Origin: Chlorobium sp.
Lineage (GTDB): Bacteria > Bacteroidota > Chlorobiia > Chlorobiales > Chlorobiaceae
Direction of reading: 5' to 3'
NCBI GenBank assembly: GCA_028277225.1
Contig: JANQHB010000068.1
Coordinates: 1 to 64,000, forward strand
DNA length: 64,000 bases
Shown one piece after another: positions 44,837 to 53,465 of this stretch. Position 1 is the first letter of the stretch. Every line of letters begins with the position of its first letter. Position numbers and translations under genes: made by a program. A model generated the notes under the pieces. The model did not search any database. It was given only the letters and a program-made list of their open reading frames with translations, and had not been told where the DNA came from.

Positions 44837-44890
44837 CTACAGATCACACTGCATTCCCTGAAATGCCACCCTTCAATCGTAATTGATACA

Positions 44891-45334
44891 ATGGCCCGTT
44901 CTTCCATTTTCACCGTCCCTGTCACGGTCGAGGACATCAACACCACGCAAATCATCGAGGGACAGATGGCAAGGCATCTGGGTATTGAAATGACTGAAAT
45001 AGGCCCCGACTACATGATCGCCAGGATGCCTGTCGACCACCGGACAATCCAGCGTATCGGCATCATGCACGGTGGAGCCTCCCTTGCCCTGGCCGAAACG
45101 ATCGGCAGCATTGCGGCTTCCTACTGTATCGACCGGGATAACAGTTTTATTGTCGGCCAGGAAATAAACGCCAACCACATCCGTTCCGTAAGGAAGGGAT
45201 TTGTCCATGCAAAAGCGACACCGCTGCATCTTGGCAGAAATTCCCATGTCTGGGATATCAAGATCACCAATGACGAGGGCAAGCTGGTCTGCGTCAGCAG
45301 ATTCACTGTCGCAGTTCTGAAGAAACAGCTCTGA
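44891..45334 (+). CDS. Hotdog-fold thioesterase, MenI/YdiI-like
   Basis: The start was set at ATG 44891; earlier codons overlap the tRNA. The 147-residue protein has the PaaI/YdiI pattern HLGIEMTEIGPDYMIARMPVDHRT...GIMHGGASLALAETIGSIAA (catalytic region H-G-G then E) followed by VGQEINANHIRSVRKGFVHAKATPLHLGR.SHVWDIKI. This subgroup includes MenI, which hydrolyses 1,4-dihydroxy-2-naphthoyl-CoA in menaquinone synthesis, a pathway green sulfur bacteria use. That assignment is likely but not certain. Confidence 0.8.
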   Translation: MARSSIFTVPVTVEDINTTQIIEGQMARHLGIEMTEIGPDYMIARMPVDHRTIQRIGIMHGGASLALAETIGSIAASYCIDRDNSFIVGQEINANHIRSVRKGFVHAKATPLHLGRNSHVWDIKITNDEGKLVCVSRFTVAVLKKQL

Positions 45335-45448
45335 TCTTCTTCCCGACCCCTGCAATCCGGCTTTATGCCCAGGGAGTTCGTGCATGAATTTCCCGATTTT
45401 TTTCATACTTTTAGGGTTCATAATCAGCAGTAGTTCACGATACCGGTA

Positions 45449-46861
45449 ATGCCAGAAGGTATGCAGATCGATCAACCCGAAGTACACCCTTCGCCACAGT
45501 CCGCCAGCCAGGAAGAACACCTCGCGAAGCTTGCCTCGGAACAGAAATCCCGAAAAAAATGGCTTCTTGTCCAGCCGACCAGCAGCACCAGCATGATGGT
45601 CGATTCAGGGACAGTAAGTATGCCGCTCAACCTGATCATGGTCTCCACCCTTGCAGGCGAACTGTTCGACATCACCTTCATCGATGAGAGGATCGGCGAA
45701 AAAGTACCCCGGGACCTTTCCGGATACGATGTCGTCGCCATAACATCCCGAACGCTCAATGCGTCAAGGGCATATGCGATTGGCGATAACGCTCTGGAAC
45801 AGAACAAAACAGTCATTCTCGGCGGCGTTCACCCTACGATGCTCCATGAAGAAGCCCGTGAGCATGCCACCAGCGTTGTATACGGCGAAATAGAGTCCGT
45901 CTGGACCGATCTTGCAACCGATGTGCTGCTTGGCAGCATGAAAGAGGTCTACAAGGCCGAAACCCTGAAACCGATGGGAACGATGTGCCGTCCGGATTTC
46001 ACACATGCGCTCGCTCCCAAAAGTGCTAAAAAGTACAGTGCTCTGATCCCGATACTTGCCACCAAGGGCTGTCCGGTGGGCTGCAACTTCTGCACAACGC
46101 CGACGATATACGGAAAAAGCCACCGATCGAGAGAGATAGATCTCGTTCTTGATGAAATGCGTTACCATCAGGAAAGGCTCAACAAGAAAAACGTCAGTTT
46201 TTCCTTCATGGACGACAACATCAGCTTCAAGCCGAAGTTTTTCACGGGACTGCTTGAAGAGATGGAAAAGATCGGTGTCCGGTGGAACGCCAACATATCG
46301 ATGAACTTTCTCCACAAACCTGAAATAGCGGAACTGGCAGGCCGTTCGGGATGCGACCTGATGAGCATCGGCTTCGAGTCGCTGAATCCCGAAACCCTCA
46401 AAAGCGTCCACAAAGGTTCGAACCGTCTCGACAATTACGGAAAAGTTGTCAGTAACCTCCATAAAAACGGGGTAGCCATACAGGGATATTTCATGTTCGG
46501 CTTTGACAACGACAGCGAGGAAAGTTTCCAGATGACCTATGACTTCATCATGGAAAACCAGATAGAATTCCCGGTTTTTTCACTTGTCACACCGTTTCCC
46601 GGAACACCCTACTTCGACGAGATGAAACCGAGACTTCGTCATTTTGACTGGGACAAGTACGACACATACCATTACATGTTCGAACCTTCGAAGATGTCCG
46701 GAGAAAAACTGCTCGAAAATTTCGTGAAACTCCAGCGTGAAGTGTACAAAGGCCGCGCCATCATGAAACGCATGAAAGGCAAACCGCTCAACTGGGTCTG
46801 GTTTGTCAACTACATGATGCACCGGTTCACAAAAAAGCTGACACCGGAGATGTTTTTGTAA
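45449..46861 (+). CDS. bchR: B12-binding radical SAM protein, BchQ/BchR/BchE family
   Basis: This 470-residue protein has an N-terminal B12-binding-like domain (WLLVQPTSSTSMMVDSG...; GYDVVAITSRT; ILGGVHPT) without the D-x-H-x-x-G cobalt-ligand motif, then a radical SAM domain with cluster cysteines C208, C212 and C215 (ATKGCPVGCNFC) and SFMDDNISFKPKFF, SIGFESLNPETL, and a C-terminal YHYMFEPSKMSGEKLLEN. Green sulfur bacteria use such enzymes to methylate the C-8 and C-12 side chains of bacteriochlorophylls c/d/e (BchQ, BchR). The bchR name rests on family and memory of its place near bchIDS in C. tepidum; other paralogues are possible. Confidence 0.68.
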   Translation: MPEGMQIDQPEVHPSPQSASQEEHLAKLASEQKSRKKWLLVQPTSSTSMMVDSGTVSMPLNLIMVSTLAGELFDITFIDERIGEKVPRDLSGYDVVAITSRTLNASRAYAIGDNALEQNKTVILGGVHPTMLHEEAREHATSVVYGEIESVWTDLATDVLLGSMKEVYKAETLKPMGTMCRPDFTHALAPKSAKKYSALIPILATKGCPVGCNFCTTPTIYGKSHRSREIDLVLDEMRYHQERLNKKNVSFSFMDDNISFKPKFFTGLLEEMEKIGVRWNANISMNFLHKPEIAELAGRSGCDLMSIGFESLNPETLKSVHKGSNRLDNYGKVVSNLHKNGVAIQGYFMFGFDNDSEESFQMTYDFIMENQIEFPVFSLVTPFPGTPYFDEMKPRLRHFDWDKYDTYHYMFEPSKMSGEKLLENFVKLQREVYKGRAIMKRMKGKPLNWVWFVNYMMHRFTKKLTPEMFL

Positions 46862-46967
46862 AAAGGACGCCTGCAATTGCAGATTTTGTTGCACTGCATC
46901 CAGCTATCAACATTGACGATTGCCCACATCCTGTTACTTTTCCTCTTTAAGACGCTGTTCTGAATTT

Positions 46968-46995
46968 CTTGTCACTCGTCACTTGTCTCTTGTCA
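46968..46995. repeat. Heptamer tandem repeat (CTTGTCA type)
   Basis: Units CTTGTCA, CTCGTCA, CTTGTCT, CTTGTCA just before the next gene; same family as 21062-21089. Confidence 0.78.
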
Positions 46996-47004
46996 CGATT
47001 CCCT

Positions 47005-47817
47005 ATGTCCTACATCCACTCCTACAGCAATAGCGAACAGCAGAGACTGCTTGAACAGGCAGAGTTCCTCGAGAAGTACCTCTACCCGACGATATCGTTC
47101 GAACCCGGCAACCGACTCCTTGAAATAGGATGCGGTGTTGGAGGACAGATGCGCTGCATGCTGAAGCATTTCAAGCCGGCGATGATCACAGGTGTCGACC
47201 GCGAAGCATGCCAGGTGGAGCAGGCGCTGGCAAATATGCCGGATGAAGTGCAGATGGGAACAGTCGAGCTGTTCGTATCCGAAGGTAACAACCTTCCCTT
47301 TGACGACAATACGTTCGACGGTTCTTACATTTTCTTTGTCTTCGAACATCTTTCCGACCCGGTCCCGGTCATCAGGGAGATCAACCGGGTACTGAAGCCT
47401 GGAGGCAAATTCTATTGTACGGAAGTAGTCAACCAGAATCTGTATGTATACCCGCCAAGTCCTGCCATACACGAGTACTGGTATGCCTTCAACAGGCTTC
47501 AGCGCAAGCTCGGCGGCAATCCGGATATCGGCATGCACCTCGCCAATGCCTGTATCGATGCCGGCATGACGGTCAGAACCTGTCTGCCGGTTCCTGTCGT
47601 CATGGATAAAAGAATGACCGATACCGGAAAAAGAAAACAGTACCTGCACATGTGGGAGCGCTGTCTCAAGAGCGGTGCAACTGCTCTTCTCGAACAGAAC
47701 ATGATCGGCGAAAACCTGCCGGGGAAAGTATCGAAGGAATTCGAAAAGCTCAGCCGCGATCCGGAGACAATATTCCAGTATGATGCCCGCCAGGTTCTGG
47801 CCGTCAAAGGCTCATAA
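47005..47817 (+). CDS. Class I SAM-dependent methyltransferase
   Basis: The start was set at MSYIHSYSNSEQQRLLEQ (47005), after the heptamer repeat. The 270 residues show motif I RLLEIGCGVGGQMR, an acidic MITGVDREACQVEQA strand, GNNLPFDDNTFDGSYIFFVFEHLSDPVPVIREINRVLKPGGKFYCTEV and a variable C-terminal half. It resembles UbiE-type small-molecule methyltransferases. It follows the radical SAM gene but a repeat lies between them. Substrate unknown. Confidence 0.78.
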   Translation: MSYIHSYSNSEQQRLLEQAEFLEKYLYPTISFEPGNRLLEIGCGVGGQMRCMLKHFKPAMITGVDREACQVEQALANMPDEVQMGTVELFVSEGNNLPFDDNTFDGSYIFFVFEHLSDPVPVIREINRVLKPGGKFYCTEVVNQNLYVYPPSPAIHEYWYAFNRLQRKLGGNPDIGMHLANACIDAGMTVRTCLPVPVVMDKRMTDTGKRKQYLHMWERCLKSGATALLEQNMIGENLPGKVSKEFEKLSRDPETIFQYDARQVLAVKGS

Positions 47818-48135
47818 TACAATTCGCGGCAACAATCCTGAAACGGCAAAACGTGTCCGGCAGAGTGTTTCCATTCCGGTTATAACCGCAGGCGGCCTTC
47901 ACGAACTCAAGCGTCTCTTTTCGGCTGTGTCGAAAACGGTGCAATGAAGTACGTAGCCATGTACCGCCCGTTCATTATCAAACCGGGAATTCTGAGGAGG
48001 TTCAGGAAAGAAATACAGTCCATGTCACGCTGCATTCTTTGTCACTGTACGTCCTGATGAACGAAATAAAATGGATGAAATGCTATCACAGAATACTTCC
48101 GTAAAAAAACCATGACAGGGATAAAAAGCATGCCG
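47818..48135. other. Spacer with a barrel-protein remnant (318 bp)
   Basis: No intact gene; the remnant at 47826-47947 is listed separately. A 37-codon frame beginning at ATG 47944 ends in a Cys-rich tail but has no support. Confidence 0.5.
47826..47947 (+). pseudogene. Possible remnant of a (beta/alpha)8-barrel enzyme
   Basis: A short frame reads PETAKRVRQSVSIPVITAGG then LHELKRLFSAVSKTVQ before a stop. The V.IPVI..GG strand-loop is typical of flavin-binding barrels such as NADH:flavin oxidoreductases or HisA-like proteins. There is no start and no more of the protein. Confidence 0.35.
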
Positions 48136-48984
48136 TCAGCCGGATCGCTTTGTCAGATAGCCCTTTTTTGATACATAGACGTTCTCCCCCTGCATCCATT
48201 CATTGTCAAACCCGTTTGAACCACAATAAAAGCTGCGGTTACACCCCGTCTTCATACACTCGTGAAGCTCAATGATTATTGACTCGACCTTGTCGATCCA
48301 GGACGATGTCGTACTGAAAACCTCTTTCTCTGCCCCTTCGACATCTATTTTCAGGATGTCGATCTTTTCCAGATTGTAGGTATCGATGATTGCATCGACT
48401 GTTATACCTTGTACACTGTGGCAAAACTCTCCGGGGATACCTTCACCCGAATCACGTTCCTCTGTCATAAATCCCCACTCGCCCAGACCGGGATCGATCA
48501 GGTTGATCACTTCGTTTTTATGCCATAACGCAGCACATACCGGAGTAATATTTGCATATGGCCCAACATTCTTTTTCAGTAACAGGTAGTTGCTTTCTTC
48601 CGGTTCTATGGCAATAATCCTCGCATCCGGATATTTGTTGGCAAAATAGAGGGAAGCAAGGCCGATATTTGCACCTGCATCGACAATGACGTCAGGTGGT
48701 GTTCTTGTTATAAAGTCATACTCGTTCTTGATAAATATCTGCCTGTAAGCCGATACATCCGATGAATGGATCCGGATTTGAAACAGAAAGGCACAATTCG
48801 CCCTCTTTACAGGATACAGAAGAGTGGAATTGCGGACCGAGGCATTGAACAAAGCCAAAAGGCCATGCCATCCAAGTGTTCTGAAATAGTGCTCTACTCT
48901 TTTGATCATAGCCAGCGTTTGATGACAACCGTTCTGTGCCCCGGCATTCTTCAGGTCAGCCGCGGCAGTTCTTGTCAAACGCAT
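48136..48984 (-). CDS. FkbM-family methyltransferase
   Basis: The FkbM methyltransferase domain runs from about residue 90: DVIVDAGANIGLASLYFANKYPDARIIAIEPEESNYLLLKKNV, VEAA-type middle, then ITVDAIIDTYNLEKIDILKIDVEGAEKEVF and IIELHE. FkbM proteins O-methylate sugars or small molecules, often for surface polysaccharides. A start at 48909 (MIKRVEHYF) is equally plausible. It is not in an evident operon. Confidence 0.85.
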   Translation of the reverse strand: MRLTRTAAADLKNAGAQNGCHQTLAMIKRVEHYFRTLGWHGLLALFNASVRNSTLLYPVKRANCAFLFQIRIHSSDVSAYRQIFIKNEYDFITRTPPDVIVDAGANIGLASLYFANKYPDARIIAIEPEESNYLLLKKNVGPYANITPVCAALWHKNEVINLIDPGLGEWGFMTEERDSGEGIPGEFCHSVQGITVDAIIDTYNLEKIDILKIDVEGAEKEVFSTTSSWIDKVESIIIELHECMKTGCNRSFYCGSNGFDNEWMQGENVYVSKKGYLTKRSG

Positions 48985-49303
48985 TCTATAAAAAAAGGCA
49001 CAAAACTCCTCTTCTTTTCGCTCACACCGGCACTTATACCTGGGAAACGATTGATTCTGTCATCATGGCCTCAATGTCATCAACCCTATCTATCGGTTTG
49101 ATGTCGAACTTTTCGACAGGAGCGACGGCAATGTTCGGAGTAAGGAACTCGGGCAGGGTCACCCCGCTGGTTTCCCTGCCGCTCAATGATTCTTTAAGAA
49201 CCTCGGAGCAGGCTTTCTGTCTCTGTCTGGTTCAGGATGAAATACTTTGCCATAGAGCGTGCTCATAAAGAACAGAGGCAGAGCACGCTCAAAAAGGCTA
49301 TCG
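48985..49303. other. Spacer with a decayed hcp 3' end (319 bp)
   Basis: It holds a partial copy of the end of the neighbouring hcp gene at 49034-49150, listed separately; otherwise nothing is recognised. Confidence 0.6.
49034..49150 (-). pseudogene. Truncated duplicate of the hcp 3' end
   Basis: On the minus strand it reads TLPEFLTPNIAVAPVEKFDI then KPI..V.DIEAMM, nearly the same as the last 40 residues of Hcp (TLPEFLTPNIAAALVEKFDI...). It ends in its own stop at 49034. About 200 bases downstream of the intact gene, it is the tail of a lost second copy. Confidence 0.85.
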
Positions 49304-50992
49304 TCAGTGGGAGGAATCTTCGGATTTCACGGGATCGCTGTCTACGCGACGTACGGTTATGCTCTCGTCTCCCCCCATCATGGCTTCTATGTCCCCCTCT
49401 ACCGTTCCGATCGGCTTGATGTCGAACTTTTCGACAAGAGCGGCGGCAATGTTCGGAGTAAGGAACTCGGGCAGGGTCGGTCCGAGGCGAATACCCTTGA
49501 CTCCAAGCGCCAGAAGAGCGAGCAGGACGGCAACAGCTTTTTGCTCGTACCATGCAATGTCATAAGATATCGGCAGATCGTTGATATCTTCGAGACCGAA
49601 CACCTCTTTCAGCTTCAGGGCTATGACAGCCAGAGAGTATGAGTCGTTGCACTGCCCGGCATCGAGCACTCTCGGAATACCTCCGATATCACCAAGCTTC
49701 AGCTTGTTGTAACGGTATTTGGCGCATCCCGCGGTCAGAATGACTGCATCCTGCGGAAGACCAGCAGCCACATCCGTATAGTAACTGCGTGAATTCTGGC
49801 GTCCGTCACATCCTGCCATGACCACAAACCGCCTTATAGCACCGTTGTTGACTGCATCGACAACCTTGTCGGCAAGCGCATGCACCTGATTATGAGCAAA
49901 ACCTCCGACAATTTCCCCGGTTTCGATTTCAACCGGCGGCTTACAGGTTTTTGCCAGCTCGATGATTACCGAAAAGTCTTTTGTTCCACCATCTCCGGAA
50001 GCGGGAATATGTTTCAATCCTTCATAACCAGCGTTTCCGGTTGTAAACATACGTCCTCTGTAGGATTCCCTGACAGGCACGATACAGTTTGTCGTCATGA
50101 GGATCGGACCGTTGAAGGATTCGAACTCCTTGTCCTGCTCCCACCAGGAACTGCCGTAGTTGCCGACAAAGTGATCGTATTTCTTGAATGCCGGATAGTA
50201 GTGGGCCGGCAGCATTTCACAATGCGTGTAAACATCCACACCGGTTCCCACGGTCTGTTCGAGCAGTGCATCAATATCTTTCAGGTCATGACCCGAGATC
50301 AGGATACCCGGGCGGTTGCCAACACCGATATTGACACTGGTGATCTCAGGATTGCCATAGGTTTCCGTGTTTGCCCTGTCAAGCAGAGCCATGGCCTTGA
50401 CGGCAACATTGCCGGTCTCCATTACAAGGCCAAGCAGCGTATCGGCATCGAGGTCTTTGGTCAATGCCGCCAGCGCGGTCACGTAAAACTGGTGGATCGT
50501 ATCGTCGGTATAACCCAGAACAGCTGCGTGATCGGTATATGCTGCGAGCCCTTTCAGGCCGTAGAGAATGAGGCTTTTCAGCGAACGAAGATCTTCGTTT
50601 TCGCTCAACGCCTCAATTCCGGAGGTTTCAGCCTTATGGACAAACTCTTCGGTCGTCCTGCCGCTCCAGGTTACGCAGTCGTGTTCAGGCAGCTCACTCA
50701 ATCCTGCCTTGAACCGGTCACGCAAGACGAGCATCTCCCTGATTTTTTCCGAGATTGCTTCATCGTCAAAATTCGTGTTGGTTACCGTGACAAACAACGC
50801 TTCACCGATCATCCTGCCGGTCTCTGCATCTATTGTTTTTCCTGACGCTTCGACGCATCGTGCAACCCCTTCAAGGGCATAGACAAGCGTGTCCTGAAGT
50901 TTCGCTGTAAGGTCGCTTTTGCCGCAGACCCCTCTTGCTATACATCCTGTGCCTTTGACGCTTTCCTGACATTGATCACAATACATACCCAT
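49304..50992 (-). CDS. hcp: Hybrid cluster protein (hydroxylamine reductase)
   Basis: Hcp has a [4Fe-4S] cluster and a hybrid Fe-S-O cluster, and acts as an NO reductase / S-nitrosylase or hydroxylamine reductase. The 562-residue protein is a normal full-length form: N-terminal cysteines C5, C8, C17 and C23, then cluster-binding blocks such as VDVYTHCEMLPAHYYP, ILMTTNCIVPVRESYRGRMFTTGNAGYEG, VMAGCDGRQNSRSYYT, ILTAGCAKYRYNK and LDAGQCNDSYS. It is the last gene of the Rrf2-ferredoxin-TPR-hcp operon, 2 bases after the TPR gene. Confidence 0.95.
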   Translation of the reverse strand: MGMYCDQCQESVKGTGCIARGVCGKSDLTAKLQDTLVYALEGVARCVEASGKTIDAETGRMIGEALFVTVTNTNFDDEAISEKIREMLVLRDRFKAGLSELPEHDCVTWSGRTTEEFVHKAETSGIEALSENEDLRSLKSLILYGLKGLAAYTDHAAVLGYTDDTIHQFYVTALAALTKDLDADTLLGLVMETGNVAVKAMALLDRANTETYGNPEITSVNIGVGNRPGILISGHDLKDIDALLEQTVGTGVDVYTHCEMLPAHYYPAFKKYDHFVGNYGSSWWEQDKEFESFNGPILMTTNCIVPVRESYRGRMFTTGNAGYEGLKHIPASGDGGTKDFSVIIELAKTCKPPVEIETGEIVGGFAHNQVHALADKVVDAVNNGAIRRFVVMAGCDGRQNSRSYYTDVAAGLPQDAVILTAGCAKYRYNKLKLGDIGGIPRVLDAGQCNDSYSLAVIALKLKEVFGLEDINDLPISYDIAWYEQKAVAVLLALLALGVKGIRLGPTLPEFLTPNIAAALVEKFDIKPIGTVEGDIEAMMGGDESITVRRVDSDPVKSEDSSH

Positions 50993-50994
50993 TG

Positions 50995-51408
50995 TTATCT
51001 CCTTTTTCTTATTGTTAATTGTTCGGCGGCCAGCACATCCCGGCTCGCCTCTTTGTTTCTCCCCATTCTGCCATACATTTCCGCTCTACGAAGAAGTGCA
51101 GCCTTCATAAGCCCCCTGTTTTGCGGATTTGCATCGATAATGCCGCTACAGTCCATCAAAGCTTCTTCATAGCGACCAATTTCCGACAACGCCATCGCCC
51201 TGTTACCCAGTGCCAGAAGTTCTTCCCTTTTCCTGAGCCCGATTTCAAGAGCGCGCGTATAATCGGCCACAGCACCTGTATGGTCACCGATGCCATGCCT
51301 GAGATTTGCACGATCGTACCATACCATCGCGTTACCCTTGTCGCGTCTGATCAGCCGGTTCAGTTCGTACAGCGTTCCCCGGTAACTTCCAAGTGCATCT
51401 TTCAGCAT
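50995..51408 (-). CDS. Small TPR protein
   Basis: The 137-residue protein is made of about three tetratricopeptide helix pairs, visible as NAMVWYDRANLRHGIGDHTGAVADYTRALEIG, ALGNRAMALSEIGRYEEALMDCSGIIDANP and AALLRRAEMYGRMGRNKEASRDV. It has no signal peptide. It overlaps the ferredoxin gene upstream by 7 bases and almost touches hcp, so it probably helps assemble or couple these redox proteins. This is inferred from position. Confidence 0.8.
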   Translation of the reverse strand: MLKDALGSYRGTLYELNRLIRRDKGNAMVWYDRANLRHGIGDHTGAVADYTRALEIGLRKREELLALGNRAMALSEIGRYEEALMDCSGIIDANPQNRGLMKAALLRRAEMYGRMGRNKEASRDVLAAEQLTIRKRR

Positions 51409-52298
51409 CGTTCCCGCTCAGTATGTTTTTCCTCTTCACCAAACACGGTCTCCTCATGAAGTACGTCACCCTGCACCCCAATCACGACAAGCCGGACCGG
51501 CACCGATCGAGAAGCCTTTTCCAGTGCCTTCTCGACAACCGTCATAAGGCCGCCGCAGCATGGCACTTCCATGATCACTACGGTTATCGACTTTATTTCC
51601 GCCATATCGATCATCGCCACTATCTTGTCGATGTAGCGGTCGATTCCGCTGTCAAGTTTCGGGCAGGCTATAGCAAGACTTTTTCCGGTCATGAACCGGT
51701 CATGAAAATCGCCGTTTGCAAACGCCGCGCAATCCGCAGCAAGAAGCAGATCCGATTCCCGGTAGCATGGAGCCAGCGGTGTCACAAGGTGCAGCTGAAC
51801 CGGCCAGTGAGTCAGACGTGACGGAGCCGGGGCAAGAGGCGATGCCTTTATTTCAGGTGTCACGGCAGATCCGAACTGTTTTGCTGCGCTCCTGGGACAA
51901 CCTCCGGCATGCATAGCAACATTCTCCAGAGGACAACTCTCTTTTTCCGGAACAGGGATATCGTGCTCTTTCAGGTACCCGAGTGCAATGTTCAGAAATC
52001 CAGTTTCCCCGTGCGAACGGAGATGTTCGAGATGAGCAGCAATGACATTGGCTCCTGCAGGCACGATGCTTTCTTTCATCACCCGCAGTTCATCGTAAGG
52101 TTCGGCCTCCCGTTCTTCCACAGTAATTGCATCGTACGGACAGGTTTTGATACAGGCTCCAAGCCCGTCACAGAACAGATCGCTGACCAGTCGGGCCTTG
52201 CCGTCTATGACCTGCAGCGCCCCCTCGGGACAGCCGGGTATACACTCTCCGCATCCTGTGCAAAGCGTTTCATCTATTTGAACTATTGATCGTTTCAT
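51402..52298 (-). CDS. 4Fe-4S ferredoxin-domain protein, Hcp-operon electron carrier
   Basis: The protein has 298 residues. An N-terminal double-cluster ferredoxin (C-T-G-C-G-E-C-I-P-G-C-P at 13-24 and the C-D-G-L-G-A-C-I-K-T-C-P type at 43-54) is followed by a middle with further cysteines (CPLENVAMHAGGCPRSAA) and a C-terminal half with LAIACPKLD and MEVPCCGGLM. Such proteins commonly sit beside Rrf2 regulators and Hcp. It likely passes electrons to Hcp. Confidence 0.82.
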   Translation of the reverse strand: MKRSIVQIDETLCTGCGECIPGCPEGALQVIDGKARLVSDLFCDGLGACIKTCPYDAITVEEREAEPYDELRVMKESIVPAGANVIAAHLEHLRSHGETGFLNIALGYLKEHDIPVPEKESCPLENVAMHAGGCPRSAAKQFGSAVTPEIKASPLAPAPSRLTHWPVQLHLVTPLAPCYRESDLLLAADCAAFANGDFHDRFMTGKSLAIACPKLDSGIDRYIDKIVAMIDMAEIKSITVVIMEVPCCGGLMTVVEKALEKASRSVPVRLVVIGVQGDVLHEETVFGEEEKHTERERC

Positions 52299-52333
52299 GA
52301 TTGTTCATTGTTTATTTCCTGCTTGACCACACT

Positions 52334-52777
52334 CTAGACAGGAATGGTTTTCTGTGGTTGTCCATTGACCAAATGCAGATCGTCAAGCAACGATGCAATG
52401 GTTACCCTGTCGAATTCCCGGCTGACTATTCCCTCGATCCTCAAAATCTGATGGCGCAATACGCATTTTGAGCGATTGGAGCACAACTGTTTGCGAAACA
52501 TGCACTCCGAGAGTTCTACCCTGCCCTGGAAAAGCTCGATCACCTCACGCACCGAGATGCTTTCGGGGTCCCTGTTCAGCTTGACACCCCCATAAGCCCC
52601 TTCCCGGGAAAGGATCATTCCATCACGTGCAAGCTCCTGCAAAAGTCCTCGCAGAAACTGATAGGGAATCTCCTGTTCATCGGCAATACGGCGCGCCGAG
52701 AGGAACGTATCCGGATGATCGGCAAGCATGATAAGCGCTCTCAGAGCGTAATCGGTATGTTTTGTCAGTAGCTGCAT
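52334..52777 (-). CDS. Rrf2-family transcription regulator with Fe-S cysteines
   Basis: This 147-residue regulator begins with a winged helix-turn-helix (MQLLTKHTDYALRALIMLADHP....SARRIADEQEIPYQFLRGLLQELARDGMI.S.EGAYGGVKL) and has cysteines spaced C-x6-C-x5-C (CMFRKQLCSNRSKC) to hold an iron-sulfur cluster. Rrf2 members such as NsrR and IscR lose DNA binding when the cluster meets NO or oxygen. It heads the operon with the ferredoxin, TPR and hcp genes, with a palindrome right before its start, so it probably represses itself and hcp. Confidence 0.9.
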   Translation of the reverse strand: MQLLTKHTDYALRALIMLADHPDTFLSARRIADEQEIPYQFLRGLLQELARDGMILSREGAYGGVKLNRDPESISVREVIELFQGRVELSECMFRKQLCSNRSKCVLRHQILRIEGIVSREFDRVTIASLLDDLHLVNGQPQKTIPV

Positions 52778-52791
52778 GGCTGATACATTTA

Positions 52792-52820
52792 TTAACTGAT
52801 AGTAATATAGTATCAGTTAA
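52792..52820. promoter_or_regulatory. Palindromic operator before the Rrf2 gene
   Basis: Perfect 10-base arms TTAACTGATA and TATCAGTTAA around a 9-base spacer, 15 bases from the Rrf2 start. An AT-rich 29-base palindrome of this kind fits an Rrf2 dimer and probably overlaps the promoter. Confidence 0.8.
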
Positions 52821-52889
52821 AACAAAAACAAAAAAATTCTCACAGACACTGTGAGAAAGGTCATGAAAAGCTGCTCATCACAGGAAAAA

Positions 52890-53465
52890 TCAAGACTCTT
52901 CTCCACGCCGGGCCGTTCTTCTGCGGTACAAGCGCTCCGAAAAACCACCCTCGCTTTCAAAATTTTCAGCAAGACGAGCCACCTGACGATCAATCAGCGA
53001 ACAGGCAACCGCGATCAGAACCAGGGCAGCATTGGCGGAAACACCGGGGGGGGTGGACGGGGCGGACTTTGTGGACTTTTTCACCCACAATGCCACCTCA
53101 TCAGCGGTTTGACATCGTTGGTCTATCAAGGCTTGCCAGAGCGGGTGCTGTTGCTCCCACATTGCAATCCCGCGATGCCTGAGAAAATCCTCATAGTCCA
53201 GCCGGAGTTCCTCAAGGCTGGCCCGAGCCACCTGCGTCAGCTTGAGCTCGGTTTTTTTCGATGTAGCGGAAGCCTGTGACCCCTCCGCAATATTCTGAAC
53301 CCCGCTCCGTGCCGCCTGAACCATCTGATCATGCGTACGTGACCGCTTCCCGATCCACGCATCACAAAAACGAACCGTAACATCATACACAAGCTGAGCA
53401 ACCTGAAAGCTGATCAACTTCCGATACCCCCCATGCCTGGGAATCAAACCCTCACGCTCACCCAT
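52890..53465 (-). CDS. Four-helix-bundle suffix-domain protein
   Basis: The 191-residue protein has the pattern of the S23/intervening-sequence-like four-helix group with a suffix domain: YRKLISFQVAQLVYDVTVRFCD..IGKRSRTHDQMVQAARSGVQNIAEGS.....K..ELKLTQVARASLEELRLDYEDFLRHRGI. Similar small proteins occur near mobile elements in many environmental bacteria. The function is unknown. The ending (RRRTARRGEES) is rich in arginine. The gene faces the T4SS region without being part of an operon. Confidence 0.72.
   Translation of the reverse strand: MGEREGLIPRHGGYRKLISFQVAQLVYDVTVRFCDAWIGKRSRTHDQMVQAARSGVQNIAEGSQASATSKKTELKLTQVARASLEELRLDYEDFLRHRGIAMWEQQHPLWQALIDQRCQTADEVALWVKKSTKSAPSTPPGVSANAALVLIAVACSLIDRQVARLAENFESEGGFSERLYRRRTARRGEES

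Noticed and set aside
47944..48057. A 37-codon frame beginning MKYVAMYRP
   Set aside because: Too short, no ribosome site and no match; it probably belongs to decayed sequence.
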